Shown: in pieces, positions 38,495-48,114 of the stretch
How positions within the stretch are numbered: the first letter of the stretch is position 1
Layout of the letters: each line of letters starts with the position of its first letter
Origin: Halodesulfovibrio spirochaetisodalis
Lineage (GTDB): Bacteria > Desulfobacterota > Desulfovibrionia > Desulfovibrionales > Desulfovibrionaceae
Length of the DNA stretch: 49,634 nt
Assembly: GCF_001672295.1 (NCBI RefSeq)
Contig: NZ_JXMS01000028.1
Location: forward strand, 1-49,634
Direction: 5' to 3'
Notes under the pieces: generated by a model
What the model saw: only the letters and a program-made list of their open reading frames with translations
Database searches by the model: none
Told to the model about the DNA's origin: nothing
Position numbers and translations under genes: made by a program

Positions 38495-39980
38495 TTACCC
38501 GCTCCTTTGCTGTCGTCGTTTGTGCTTTACCAGACAACTGCGCTACCGAACTGTCAGCTATATCCCAACCGCCACCAAGTGCTCTGTATAAATGAATGAC
38601 TTCACCAAGTTCCTGCTGGCGGGCAACAACGAGAGCGTCATTGATATCAAGTTGTTCTAGATCACTTTGTATAACGGAGTCCTTTCCGACTAGTCCGCCT
38701 CTAAACAATTGTTCAGTCAACTCCACCGTTTTAACCACTTGCTGCAACGCGCAAGATAGCTCCTGAACTTGTTTATTGCGTTGAGCCACGCCCACCGCAC
38801 TGTTTTCCACTTCGGCAACAGCTTCTACAACTGTTTGCTGTAATTGATATTTTCGCTGCTCAGATATCGACTCCTGCACAGCAATCTGGGCGTCAATACG
38901 CCCTCCGGTGAAAACAGGAAGTAACACCCCACCGCCAAAGGCATACACAAGGGTATCTGCATGAAATAACTTTTCCACATCAGAAGTCTGAAAACTCAGC
39001 ACACCGCCTAATGCAATCTTTGGAAACCGCTCTGCCTTGGCTGCACCGATAAGAGCAACCGATGCTGCATACTCCTGCTCTGCTTTTCGGATATCAGGTC
39101 TACGCGAAAGTAAGCTTGCCGGCACAGTCAGCCCCGCAACCATAGGTACCTGAAGCTGACACCCTTGGTTGAAAGCAAACTTACTCGGTGGAACTCCAAG
39201 CAATGTAGCAATGCTGTTTTCTGCAAAATTTTTTGCCTGAAAAAATGTATGCTGCTGCGCTCTGCTTTCACGTACGGCAGCTTGTGCCAACAGCAACTCC
39301 TGAAGCGTTCCGGTTCCTGCATGGAACCGTGATTCAGTAAGAGCAACCCGCTGTTCTTGCAAAGCCATTTTACGTTCTGTTAACCGGATGCGCGATTCAA
39401 GGGCACATGCATCCACATAGCTTAATGCAAGCTCTGCGACTAGAGATACCGCTGTATCTCCATATGCTGCACGATTTGCCTCAATGGTATTATCTGCTGC
39501 TTCCACCAGACGCTGCACACGCCCCCAAAGATCAAGCTCCCATCCAGCCAGTGCTGCGGCAGCAAACAAGTTCGTCTGGTTTCCCCCCGGAACTCCAAGT
39601 AACCCTTTTGCGTCATCAGCTGCCCGTGTCCGTAAGCCATAGCCGCCAAGATATGCTCTTGGAAGCAGGTCAGCACGTGTAACCCCTCGCTGAGCTCTAC
39701 TTTCAACAATACGCTCCCGCGCAATTTTGAGAGAAATATTTTGTCTGAGCAGTGCCTGCACCAACCTGTTCAATTCAGCATCATCAAACTGTGTCCACCA
39801 GCGGACAGCAACATTATCATTCTGAAGCAAAGGAGCACATACTTTCCATTCTGTACCTGTAAATTCTGTAAGATTTGGCTTTTCATAATCTGCTCCTACT
39901 TTGAAACAACCGGTTACTGTTATGCTTAAAAGCAAACATGCACCTATAAGAACAAGCCACTTTCCAGAGTACCCTTTCAT
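38487..39980 (-). CDS. Outer-membrane efflux lipoprotein, NodT/OprM type (497 aa)
   Basis: The product begins with a lipoprotein signal ending in a lipobox ITVTGC (about 22-27), then VGADYEKPN and two repeats of the outer-membrane factor fold. Family motifs include WWTQFDDAELNRLV (about 59-72), GWELDLWGRV (about 144-153), and RRPDIRKAEQEYAASVALIGAAKAERFPKI (quoted as RRPDIRKAEQEYA and GAAKAERFPKI). It forms the trimeric channel that lets the ABC exporter discharge outside. It is the first gene of the operon; I chose ATG 39980 over an upstream GTG. YbhGFSR of E. coli lacks its own such gene. Confidence 0.9.
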   Translation of the reverse strand: MKGYSGKWLVLIGACLLLSITVTGCFKVGADYEKPNLTEFTGTEWKVCAPLLQNDNVAVRWWTQFDDAELNRLVQALLRQNISLKIARERIVESRAQRGVTRADLLPRAYLGGYGLRTRAADDAKGLLGVPGGNQTNLFAAAALAGWELDLWGRVQRLVEAADNTIEANRAAYGDTAVSLVAELALSYVDACALESRIRLTERKMALQEQRVALTESRFHAGTGTLQELLLAQAAVRESRAQQHTFFQAKNFAENSIATLLGVPPSKFAFNQGCQLQVPMVAGLTVPASLLSRRPDIRKAEQEYAASVALIGAAKAERFPKIALGGVLSFQTSDVEKLFHADTLVYAFGGGVLLPVFTGGRIDAQIAVQESISEQRKYQLQQTVVEAVAEVENSAVGVAQRNKQVQELSCALQQVVKTVELTEQLFRGGLVGKDSVIQSDLEQLDINDALVVARQQELGEVIHLYRALGGGWDIADSSVAQLSGKAQTTTAKERVNE

Positions 39981-40067
39981 ATGCACAACTCTACAATGTT
40001 GCTGGTTATCAAAAACTGTTTGTATATTGAGCCATACACTTTTTTTATTTTTTTATTAACTCCTTAG

Positions 40068-40104
40068 ATAAAAAAAAGCCCGCTCACCATATGGCGAACG
40101 GGCT
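40068..40104 (-). terminator. Terminator after the TPR gene
   Basis: On the minus strand AGCCCG and CGGGCT (40077-40082/40099-40104) form the base of a hairpin with a further GCCATATGGTGA-type inner stem, followed by a run of T residues (A run 40068-40077). Confidence 0.8.
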
Positions 40105-40130
40105 GTCTGCTTTACAAAAAAAACGGACAA

Positions 40131-40847
40131 TTACATTTTATCAATGCAGATACTGAGATTCTGCTCACAAGCTTTTGCCATTTCAGAATCTTCCTGTCCA
40201 ATGCGCTTGCAACAAGCCAGCGCTTCTTCCAGAGCTTCTTTCGCCTCTGCGAATTGGCCTGTAAGCATCAAAGCAAGCCCTTTATTCATAACAGAAAATG
40301 CTGTCTGCTCGTGATCGCCGAACACTTGCTTTTTGATATCAATTGCCTGCTGATGCAGCTCGATTGCTTCTTCAGGTTTTCCCTGCTCTTCACGCAAACG
40401 ACCCAAGTTACCAAGACAATCTGCAACTTCCGGACTGTTATGTCCTTTTTCAGTTGTCCATATAGATATGGCTTCCATAAGTACCAGCGATGCGTTCTCC
40501 AGATCTTTCTTTGCATAAAGAATTGAAGACAGATTTAAAAAGGCATGCGCCATGTCATCAGCGGTTGTACCTTCTGCAGTCTGTAAAATGCCAATACCTT
40601 CGTTGGCAATGGCCTCTGCCTGCTCCAGGTCACCAGCGTATAATAAAATGCGGCTCGCATTCTGGATAAGCTTTGCTCTCAGAAGCATGTTATCGGGCGC
40701 AACTTCTTCCTGTAAGCCAATGCAAATCATTGCAGCTTCCAGTGCCTCCTCCATCATACCGGATTCAGCAAACTCAACAGCACGTTGCTGCAATTGAGAA
40801 ATCTGCTGCAGCCCTTCAGTTTCAGTAGTGGTATCTGTGTGTGTCAT
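40131..40847 (-). CDS. Tetratricopeptide-repeat protein (238 aa)
   Basis: I start at ATG 40847 after CAGGAGAATG. Almost the whole protein is TPR helices: ERAVEFAESG-like first helices, then A...LGNLGRLREEQGKPEEAIELHQQAI (about 150-178, in part LREEQGKPEEAIELHQ) and later GLALMLTGQFAEAKEALEEA. Five to six repeats of the kinesin-light-chain type are recognisable. There is no signal peptide, so it is cytoplasmic. TPR proteins are interaction scaffolds; the partner is unknown. It is monocistronic, with its own terminator. Confidence 0.8.
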   Translation of the reverse strand: MTHTDTTTETEGLQQISQLQQRAVEFAESGMMEEALEAAMICIGLQEEVAPDNMLLRAKLIQNASRILLYAGDLEQAEAIANEGIGILQTAEGTTADDMAHAFLNLSSILYAKKDLENASLVLMEAISIWTTEKGHNSPEVADCLGNLGRLREEQGKPEEAIELHQQAIDIKKQVFGDHEQTAFSVMNKGLALMLTGQFAEAKEALEEALACCKRIGQEDSEMAKACEQNLSICIDKM

Positions 40848-40999
40848 AACATTCTCCTGCCTGTAAAATTGCAAGAATCACACCGTTTTTCAAGTGTTTT
40901 CAGCCCGAAGCACACAAAAGTAAACTACCCGAAACTATTCAATAACGTAAGAATTCACTCTTTATCGGCATATGCAACCAGTCAACAACCCTATAAAAA

Positions 41000-41043
41000 G
41001 ATGCGAGGGTGCAACACAATCCGTTGCACCCTCGCATCATCTT
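41000..41043 (-). terminator. Terminator after the secreted unknown protein
   Basis: GATGCGAGGGTGCAAC (41000-41015) and GTTGCACCCTCGCATC (41023-41038) form a perfect 16-bp stem. The minus strand continues with TTTTTATAG. It lies between two minus-strand genes. Confidence 0.85.
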
Positions 41044-41060
41044 TACGTGAAATGACGGCC

Positions 41061-41618
41061 CTAACTCTCATTTTCCATAAGGCATGGAACTAGATTGAAA
41101 ATTGGAAAATACACATCGTCTACAGGGATTTTCATTTTTTTTGCCAATGCCTGCTTTCGATCAAGAATTGTCTGCTTGTTTTTTGCCTGCTCAACTATCC
41201 AAGTACGGATTCGAAACATTTCTTCTTCAGACGGCATTTTTTCAGCAATATATGCAACCCAGGTTGCAGCAGGTTTCCCGTCCCAGCCAATTGCCTCCGG
41301 TGCATACGTCATATCAAGCATCTGCGGGAAATACTCCGCGTACTCTTTTGATGGATAAAGCTTAACGACAATTACCTGCATTTTGCTTTTCTCAAACAAT
41401 TCTAATGCCGCAGCCTTAGCCGTATCAACCAAGTCTTTTTTCGACAATAAATGTGCTTCAGAAACAACTACGGTCGCACGCATTCGCCGCAAATCAGGTT
41501 CCTGCACATTTTCACTTTTCACAGCAACGCATTTATACTTTTTGACTTCTGCCTTACTGCTTTGCAAGGTACAAAAGACAATGAAACCTGCCAGAAATGC
41601 ACAAACTAAATATCGCAT
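41061..41618 (-). CDS. Secreted protein of unknown function (185 aa)
   Basis: Residues 1-23 are a signal peptide ending SSKA, so the protein is exported to the periplasm. The mature part has a KYKCVAVKSENV beta start, a helix with TAKAAALELFEKS, a VIVVKLYPSKEYAEYF segment (about 83-97) and WVAYIAEK. This is the outline of small secreted proteins of DUF4875 type, but I am not sure of the family. Two Cys remain in the mature chain. It lies 40 bases downstream of the large unknown gene, so the two may be cotranscribed. Confidence 0.6.
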   Translation of the reverse strand: MRYLVCAFLAGFIVFCTLQSSKAEVKKYKCVAVKSENVQEPDLRRMRATVVVSEAHLLSKKDLVDTAKAAALELFEKSKMQVIVVKLYPSKEYAEYFPQMLDMTYAPEAIGWDGKPAATWVAYIAEKMPSEEEMFRIRTWIVEQAKNKQTILDRKQALAKKMKIPVDDVYFPIFNLVPCLMENES

Positions 41619-41658
41619 AGAACCCTCTATGGATTACGTTAACTCCCCCGACTCTCCA

Positions 41659-43929
41659 TTACTTCGGCCAATCAGCAATACTTTCCTGCTTACCGTCACC
41701 TGTTACAGGAAGATACTTTTGTAACATATCCACAAGAGAAAGTTCAACTTTTTGTGCATGTTCTAACTGTAGTGACTCCATCTTCTCTTCAAGCATCTGC
41801 ACTGCCTGCTCAGCAATCTCTGCAAAAAACATTTCCATATGCTCCAGCAACGAGATTGCTTCTTCATCTGTAGAAATCCCAATTTTTCTTCCAGACTGAA
41901 TAAGCCACTGCTCTGATAATTCCGGCATAGTGAAAAGAGATACCATCAGCTTGGCGAGACCTTGCCTCTGTCCTTCTTCAATATTTACTCCCTGTGACTG
42001 AACATCGTCACCAATCCACTGCAGATACATGGCAACCAGAGCAGTCTCCGGCATTAATATCTTTTCTGTCAGCAAGCGAAAATCACTTGTGGAGCGCAAC
42101 GGCCTATAGAAAAGCTTTAGTTCCTCTTCAAAAGCCAACCTTGTTTCTCCAGAAAGGGTAAGGTCAGCTCCGACAAGCTGTGTTTCCAGTTGCTTTTGCG
42201 CGTCTTCAAAGGACAAAATATCCTTTTGTCTAACTGCATGTTCCAGATCTCCAACTTTTGCCAGTAATTGATACAGCTCATAGGGAAGAGTGAATCCTGC
42301 AATCGCGTCAGTGACCGCATATTGAAGAAGTCTTACTGATTCCAAAAATTCTTCATAGGTAATGCATTCTGCTATTCCCTTCAAAGCAAGCATCAATACA
42401 GAACCATCTGCAACCAACGAACAAGCATTCTTTGCGTTAGCCCGCAGTTCTTCCGGTATACCAGCCCCGGCTGGCACGGCTAACGCTTCCTCTAATATAT
42501 CTTCGGCAACAGATGGCACTGCAGACTGCGCAATCTGTTGCAGGTAGGAAGCCTCATAGATCAACCGCTGCGCATACGGTAGAGATTGTACGAGTGCCCG
42601 TAATGGTGCAGGTTCTTCAGCAACAAGGTTCTTCCACATGATATAATGTTCAACCACAGCAACCTGTCGGGCACTTTCTGTTATACCCGACGCAATCGCA
42701 GTAATGTTGCAATCAAAAACAGTTGAATGCGTTTTTTCAACTATCTTACTGAACAATCCCTCGTCAGGTTGTGAAACAGTCATGGCTGAACCTGAAAAAA
42801 ATGCTTTATCATAACAAACTGCTAACAGACCTGCTTTAAGCAAGTGCTGCGTCATTAAATGATCTCTTCTGCCATGCAATGCCTCAGCCTTTCGTGAATT
42901 TTGCGCAACGCCAGACAACTGAGAATTCAACCAGTCTATTTCAGATGCAAGCAAGTCCATCTCTTCTACAATGTGCGCCACTACCGGCTGCAGTGCTTTC
43001 TGTTTTGCCATTGCGTAAGTCTCTTCATCCGAAGCTGTCAGGAGCTCCATGCGTTTCTTTTGCTCAGACACAAGCAAGCCATTTGCACTTACAAAGGAAT
43101 CTGCCTGTTGCAACATGTAGCTGAGCGTACCATCTGCCACCAGTTTCTCACGAATATACGTCATCGCGGATGGGGTCTGCGTATGCAGTCGTAATAACGC
43201 CAATTGAGTTTCTGCCGCTTCTCTGGCTGACTGTCTTTCAAGTGACTTTGCCGCATCGTATGACCAGTGCTTTGTATACACTGCTGTATCTGCCTGAACA
43301 CAACAGACGCCACCGAATAGTCGATGCCAGCAGGCTTCAAACAAAACCTTACTCATATGTTCTGTTCTGGCATCTCCCATAAAAAGATCACCATGTCTGT
43401 AACTGCTTAGTCTAATTGAAATTGGAGCATGGTATGCTGCCATACCTGCCTGTTCCCATGTGCAGGAAGTAATTGCGCCTGCATCAATCAGGTACTGGCT
43501 GACCAGTTTTTGCACAGCATTAACGGCATGACTTCGTAATTCTTCACGGCTGACTCCGAACTGATCCTGCTCGCCCATGCTATCACCGTACTGGTCTTTC
43601 AATGTGCTCCAGTCATGCTTTCGCCATTCGTCAAGGTACCCGATCATATTGGCTTTAATGAGGTACATAACCTCAGGTACGTCATGCCCGAGTACAAGCG
43701 TAAGAACTTTTAGCGGATCGGTATCAGGCTCACCTGCATATTTAAAAGAAATCCGTGCGAAAATATCGCGGGTATCATCCTTATATGACGAGTTGCGGCG
43801 GACTGCCAGAGACTTGAGGACATCAAGTGACGCATCCGCATATAATAAATCAGAATGTTCTGGCTCTGAGCGAACTTCAGCACCACTTTTCTGAAACATT
43901 TTATGTATATTTTTAAGCCATTGAGTCAT
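41659..43929 (-). CDS. Large helical cytoplasmic protein of unknown function (756 aa)
   Basis: There is no signal peptide or membrane segment. The chain is mostly helical with many charged residues. The N-terminal part contains DTRDIFARISFKYAGEPDTD (about 53-72) and a Trp-rich KANMIGYLDEWRKHDWSTLK stretch; the middle has long coiled-coil-like helices (about 330-375, 540-600); the end is an Glu/Leu-rich helix (EQAVQMLEEKMESLQLEHAQ). I see no nucleotide-binding, metal-binding or catalytic motif. I do not recognise the family. It probably forms a two-gene unit with the secreted protein after it. No ribosome site is strong. Confidence 0.55.
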   Translation of the reverse strand: MTQWLKNIHKMFQKSGAEVRSEPEHSDLLYADASLDVLKSLAVRRNSSYKDDTRDIFARISFKYAGEPDTDPLKVLTLVLGHDVPEVMYLIKANMIGYLDEWRKHDWSTLKDQYGDSMGEQDQFGVSREELRSHAVNAVQKLVSQYLIDAGAITSCTWEQAGMAAYHAPISIRLSSYRHGDLFMGDARTEHMSKVLFEACWHRLFGGVCCVQADTAVYTKHWSYDAAKSLERQSAREAAETQLALLRLHTQTPSAMTYIREKLVADGTLSYMLQQADSFVSANGLLVSEQKKRMELLTASDEETYAMAKQKALQPVVAHIVEEMDLLASEIDWLNSQLSGVAQNSRKAEALHGRRDHLMTQHLLKAGLLAVCYDKAFFSGSAMTVSQPDEGLFSKIVEKTHSTVFDCNITAIASGITESARQVAVVEHYIMWKNLVAEEPAPLRALVQSLPYAQRLIYEASYLQQIAQSAVPSVAEDILEEALAVPAGAGIPEELRANAKNACSLVADGSVLMLALKGIAECITYEEFLESVRLLQYAVTDAIAGFTLPYELYQLLAKVGDLEHAVRQKDILSFEDAQKQLETQLVGADLTLSGETRLAFEEELKLFYRPLRSTSDFRLLTEKILMPETALVAMYLQWIGDDVQSQGVNIEEGQRQGLAKLMVSLFTMPELSEQWLIQSGRKIGISTDEEAISLLEHMEMFFAEIAEQAVQMLEEKMESLQLEHAQKVELSLVDMLQKYLPVTGDGKQESIADWPK

Positions 43930-44482
43930 GTCTCACCCCTGTAATGCAAAAAGCTGTACGCAGCAGGTACAGCCGATAGCACCAACTTACTCGCCAAACC
44001 GTTTTTTGTATGCCAATGACTACAAAATATCATCAGACTACTGTATGCAAAAAAAGCTGAACACAAGAGGTATTACCGTAGCAGAACTAAATTCTTCAAT
44101 CTCAGTATGTTACTTTTTTTTGCACACCCAAGGAGACGCCACATGGGGTTGGGCAACATAAAATTGCCCTGTCACCAGCACTGGACAAATTTGTTATTTT
44201 CGATACAAATAACTTCCACATTTTTAGCAAGCCATAACAGAGTGCTGCCGCAACATAGCATTACATGCTGACTTACTGCGTCTAGCAACCTTTTAATACT
44301 CTGCAATCTTGTATAAAAAACATACCTGTGTAATGACTAATCAAACGTAAGTTTACGCCCCTTGTGTTTAATAAAAACACTCAGATAATTTCATTGCTGC
44401 CGTGCGTATATTTTCTTGCTGCTTTACAAAGAAAAACTGCCGCGCAGCACAATATTTTATTTCAATTACGAGCGAGTAAACC
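43930..44482. other. Intergenic region upstream of iorAB, no gene found
   Basis: This 553-base stretch is A+T-rich. A short frame at 44145 has AAGGAG before it, but the 42 residues it encodes are not protein-like. It must hold the divergent promoters of the 756-residue gene and iorAB; I see no convincing -35/-10 pair or riboswitch-like fold. Confidence 0.4.
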
Positions 44483-46975
44483 ATGAATGCTATGAAGAAG
44501 TTATGTACTGAGGAACATGGACATAAAACAGTTCTGCAAGGCAATATTGCCTTTGCAGCCGGTTGTGTGCGCAACGGCATCCATGCTGTAGACGGCTACC
44601 CGGGAACGCCAAGCTCTGAAGTAATCGACAAAGGGTTGTCGCAAGTTCAGGATATGATCAATGTAGGCTGGTCCGTTAGCGAATCTGTTGCGCTTGCGGT
44701 TGGTCACGGTCATACTCTTGCTGGTCGTGACTGTGTTGTTACCATGAAAATTCCCGGCCTGTTTCAGGCAGGAGACGTTTTTACCAGCCTTGCAACATTC
44801 TCTGTACCACGCGGCGGGCTTGTTCTTTATGTAGCCACCGACTTTACTCCAAGCTCTACACAGCACGTAATTGATCCGCATCTTTTATATAAAAGCTCAT
44901 TCGTTCCGGTATTTGAGCCTCGTAATCATCAGGAACTGTACGAATCTTCCCGCATTGCTGCTGATCTGGCTCGCAAGTTCAATACTGCGGTCATTATCCA
45001 GCCTAGCGGTGTTCTGTGTCACAGCGAAGGCCTTATCACTCTTGGCGAAACCGCAACACGCGACATTGCTGAAGTAGCACCGATGAAGCAGCTTAACGCG
45101 CTCCCAAACCTTGCACGTATCAACTACGACCGTGTAATGGACGAGCGCATGCCTGCCCTCACCAAATACATTGAAGAAAGCCCGCTTAATCGTCACCTCA
45201 AAGGTAACGGGAAACGCGGTGTTATCACATATGGTGTGAACGCGTTATACATGGAAGAATACAAGGATCTCTACGACAATGATATTGACGTACTTTCTCT
45301 TGGATTCACCAACCCGCTTCCTATGCAGAAAATTAAAGACTTCTGTGCTTCCATTGAAGGTGACGTTTATGTTCTGGATGACGGCTACCGCTACCTTCAG
45401 GATGAATGTGCAGCTGCTGGCCTGAAAGTGATCGGCAAGCCTGACTTCAGCAAAGTGACAGAATGGACACCAGCAAGCATTGCAGCATTTCTTGGTGAAG
45501 ATATCTCCTCCAAAGCAGTAGCAGCACAACCGGTTCCACGTCCTCCAATGATCTGTGCAGGCTGCCCGTACCGTCTGTTTGCTCAGGTTGCATCGCGTAT
45601 GAAAAAGAGCGGCCAGCTCGAAGCCATTTTCGGAGATATCGGCTGTAACACTCTGCTCTACTTTATGAACGCTCTTGATACCGGTCTTGCCATGGGAGCC
45701 AGCGAAGCAAAACGCGCAGGTTACGTTCTTTCCAAACCGGAATCTGCAAATAAATGCATTAGCCTTATTGGTGACGGAACTGAATGCCACAGTGGTATGG
45801 ACGCCACACGCAATACTGTATTCAGGCACGTTGCGGGCGTAAAAGTTGTTCTCGACAACGAATGGACAGCAATGACCGGAGGACAGCCTAGCCCAAGTTC
45901 CCCAGTCAACCTTGCGGGTGATAAAAACCGCTTTGTAATGACAGACGCACTTCGCGCACAGGGAACAGATGTAGTTGAAGTAGACGCCTACAACTACAAA
46001 GATATTCGCACCAGCCTGCGTAAAGCACTTGCTGATGCTGAAGAAGGTAAATTCACCACTTTGGTTGTGCAGGGTACATGTATCCGTAAAGTTCCAAAAT
46101 CAGACTTCGGACAAAAGCTTGCTGTTGACTACGAAAAATGTATCAGCTGTGGCGCATGTAACATCTGTTCCGGTGTAAGCCTTGACGAAAACGGCCAGCC
46201 TGTCTGGAATAACATCTGTTCCGGCTGTGTTTCACAAAGTCCGGCTTGTATGCAGATGTGTCCAAAAGGCGCAATTTCTATTGTTGACCCAAGCGATGTG
46301 ACCACAGAAAAATCTTCCGTCACACTTCCTGAACCTCCACAGGATATTACCATTCCACAACTGTCTGAACAGGACAGACCTGAACGCTTGTCACTTGCTA
46401 TCCGCGGTGTTGGTGGTCAGGGGAACCTCTTCTTCGGTAAGGTTCTTGCGCAGCTCGCATTTGCTGCAGGCTATGGCGATAAAAACATTGTTAAAGGCGA
46501 AACACACGGCATGGCTCAAATGGGCGGCCCAGTTATCTCCACCTTTGCATGTGGTAACGTTCGCAGCCCGCAAATCATTCCAGGTACAGCAGATGCTTTG
46601 ATCGTTATGGAAAAAAGCGAACTTCTGCGTCCAGGCTTCCTTGGCATGCTTAAAGAAGGCGGAACAATCCTTTTTGCTGATACCGCAATAATTCCGCAAG
46701 GCTTTGATCCTGAACAGTACCCGAGCGATGAAACCATCAGCGAACTGCTTGAAGGTTACAACGTTATTAAGCTCGACATCCTTAAGCAGGCAATTGAACT
46801 TGGTGACACTACCGGCCGAAGTGCAAACGTTGTAATGCTTGGTGTACTCAGCACACTGGCACCATTCAACACACTGCCAGAGGAGTGCTGGTTAAGCGCA
46901 CTTAAAAATGTAACACCAGCTAAAATGTGGGCAGGTAACTACGCCGCATTTATGGCAGGTAAAAACCTCATGTAG
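44483..46975 (+). CDS. iorAB: Indolepyruvate:ferredoxin oxidoreductase, alpha and beta subunits fused (830 aa)
   Basis: The enzyme oxidatively decarboxylates aryl pyruvates from aromatic amino acids to aryl-acetyl-CoA, reducing ferredoxin. The IorA part has the pyrimidine-binding domain (VDGYPGTPSSEV, about 35-46), a thiamine-diphosphate domain with CAGCPYR (about 358-364) and GDIGCNTL and the GDGTECHSG motif (about 432-440), and a ferredoxin-like end with CISCGACNIC (about 553-562) plus CSGCV..SPAC..MCPKGAI. The IorB part begins near residue 635 with AIRGVGGQGNLFFGK and continues to the end. The two subunits are usually separate proteins; here one continuous frame joins them. A strong terminator follows. 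Confidence 0.9.
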   Translation: MNAMKKLCTEEHGHKTVLQGNIAFAAGCVRNGIHAVDGYPGTPSSEVIDKGLSQVQDMINVGWSVSESVALAVGHGHTLAGRDCVVTMKIPGLFQAGDVFTSLATFSVPRGGLVLYVATDFTPSSTQHVIDPHLLYKSSFVPVFEPRNHQELYESSRIAADLARKFNTAVIIQPSGVLCHSEGLITLGETATRDIAEVAPMKQLNALPNLARINYDRVMDERMPALTKYIEESPLNRHLKGNGKRGVITYGVNALYMEEYKDLYDNDIDVLSLGFTNPLPMQKIKDFCASIEGDVYVLDDGYRYLQDECAAAGLKVIGKPDFSKVTEWTPASIAAFLGEDISSKAVAAQPVPRPPMICAGCPYRLFAQVASRMKKSGQLEAIFGDIGCNTLLYFMNALDTGLAMGASEAKRAGYVLSKPESANKCISLIGDGTECHSGMDATRNTVFRHVAGVKVVLDNEWTAMTGGQPSPSSPVNLAGDKNRFVMTDALRAQGTDVVEVDAYNYKDIRTSLRKALADAEEGKFTTLVVQGTCIRKVPKSDFGQKLAVDYEKCISCGACNICSGVSLDENGQPVWNNICSGCVSQSPACMQMCPKGAISIVDPSDVTTEKSSVTLPEPPQDITIPQLSEQDRPERLSLAIRGVGGQGNLFFGKVLAQLAFAAGYGDKNIVKGETHGMAQMGGPVISTFACGNVRSPQIIPGTADALIVMEKSELLRPGFLGMLKEGGTILFADTAIIPQGFDPEQYPSDETISELLEGYNVIKLDILKQAIELGDTTGRSANVVMLGVLSTLAPFNTLPEECWLSALKNVTPAKMWAGNYAAFMAGKNLM

Positions 46976-47008
46976 TAACAGTCGTTACAACTATTTCTAA
47001 AACTGACA

Positions 47009-47045
47009 AAAGCTCCCGCTTTCATTGTGAAAGCGGGAGCTTTTT
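47009..47045 (+). terminator. Terminator after iorAB
   Basis: AAAGCTCCCGCTTTCA pairs with TGAAAGCGGGAGCTTT across a TTG loop, followed by TTTT. The stretch 47046-47341 holds no gene that I can see. Confidence 0.9.
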
Positions 47046-47341
47046 ACTTTAATGACCTCAGAGTCTAACGCTCTCTTATGCGTTTTGGAAATAACGATCA
47101 AAAGCCAATAGTACCAGATGTGTTGCCTGCGATTTTGCTCGCCCTATGTGATTATGTTAACTTGTAAAAAAATACAACTCACTCGACACTTTTCGAATAA
47201 TCAATTGCTGAGAGTCGAGCTTTGTCGTAGCGTTTTAGTAAGAATAGTTGCTAAAAAACTTGGTAACGCTGGTATACACAAGCTTTGCAATGTGTTGACA
47301 GTGTCTTCTTCCTGCAAGCACTCACTTCGCGGAGAAAACCT

Positions 47342-48016
47342 ATGTATTATGAAATTACACAAGACGGTGCCGGTTTCCTTCCCTCTGAGACTGCTAGAAT
47401 GGATGTAGATGGACTCTATATCCGCTCTTTGGCTCTGGCATACATATTCACAGGGGCTAGCGGAATTCTGCTAATAAACAGCTCTCCAGCCCTTTCTGCG
47501 TTAAGCATTCTAAAACAGATGCCGCTTCTTGGTACTCCGCATTCGCTACACATTATCCAACGGCACGAAGAAGAAACCGATGCTGCTGAATCTGTAAAAA
47601 GACTTTGCTCACGCGATCTGCCATCTCTGCAAATTACGCATGAGAGTACTGCTGCAACTTCACTACTCATGGAAACAAACGCCACAGTTATCACAGATGG
47701 GAACCAAATTTCTCAGGCAGAATTTTCCATTATAACTCCTCCCGAGCGTGAAAAACGAATGGCAATCAACTGGCTTAACAACCTCTTTCCCCCTCTTATG
47801 CTGGACGATGTACATGTGGACTTACAGTTCAACGGTGAAGTGTACCTTGAAATGCCTGTGCTGCAGCTTACGCAGCAAAGAATGAAAGTTTTGGCACGGA
47901 GGCAGGCTCGCCCAGAACCTTATATGACCGCGTTAAAACACGGGCTTTGCATGGGGCTGTTTGATCTGAGGCCTACTTTCGTCCAATCACCCTCCCCACT
48001 CACTCATACTTCCTAA
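47342..48016 (+). CDS. Unknown cytoplasmic protein (224 aa)
   Basis: The frame is open 19 codons further upstream, but ATG 47342 with GCGGAGAAAACCT is the likely start (MYYEITQDGAGFLPSETARM). The chain is mixed alpha/beta: a GLYIRSLALAYIFTGASGIL hydrophobic helix (about 24-43), then a TPHSLHIIQRHEEE segment and a helix-rich C-terminal third with LNNLFPPLMLDDV. There is no recognisable motif or signal peptide. I can assign no function. Confidence 0.5.
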   Translation: MYYEITQDGAGFLPSETARMDVDGLYIRSLALAYIFTGASGILLINSSPALSALSILKQMPLLGTPHSLHIIQRHEEETDAAESVKRLCSRDLPSLQITHESTAATSLLMETNATVITDGNQISQAEFSIITPPEREKRMAINWLNNLFPPLMLDDVHVDLQFNGEVYLEMPVLQLTQQRMKVLARRQARPEPYMTALKHGLCMGLFDLRPTFVQSPSPLTHTS

Positions 48017-48114
48017 CTGCATGGCTATGGCGTTACATTCTTGTGAATAAAATAAATGCACTTCCCCATGAGCAATTTATACTTAGCTGAATTCACACAA
48101 CAACAGAGGGTCAT

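Noticed and set aside
44145-44273. Short frame after an AAGGAG sequence upstream of iorAB
   Set aside because: The 42 residues encoded are not protein-like and the region is intergenic in composition; chance match is likely.
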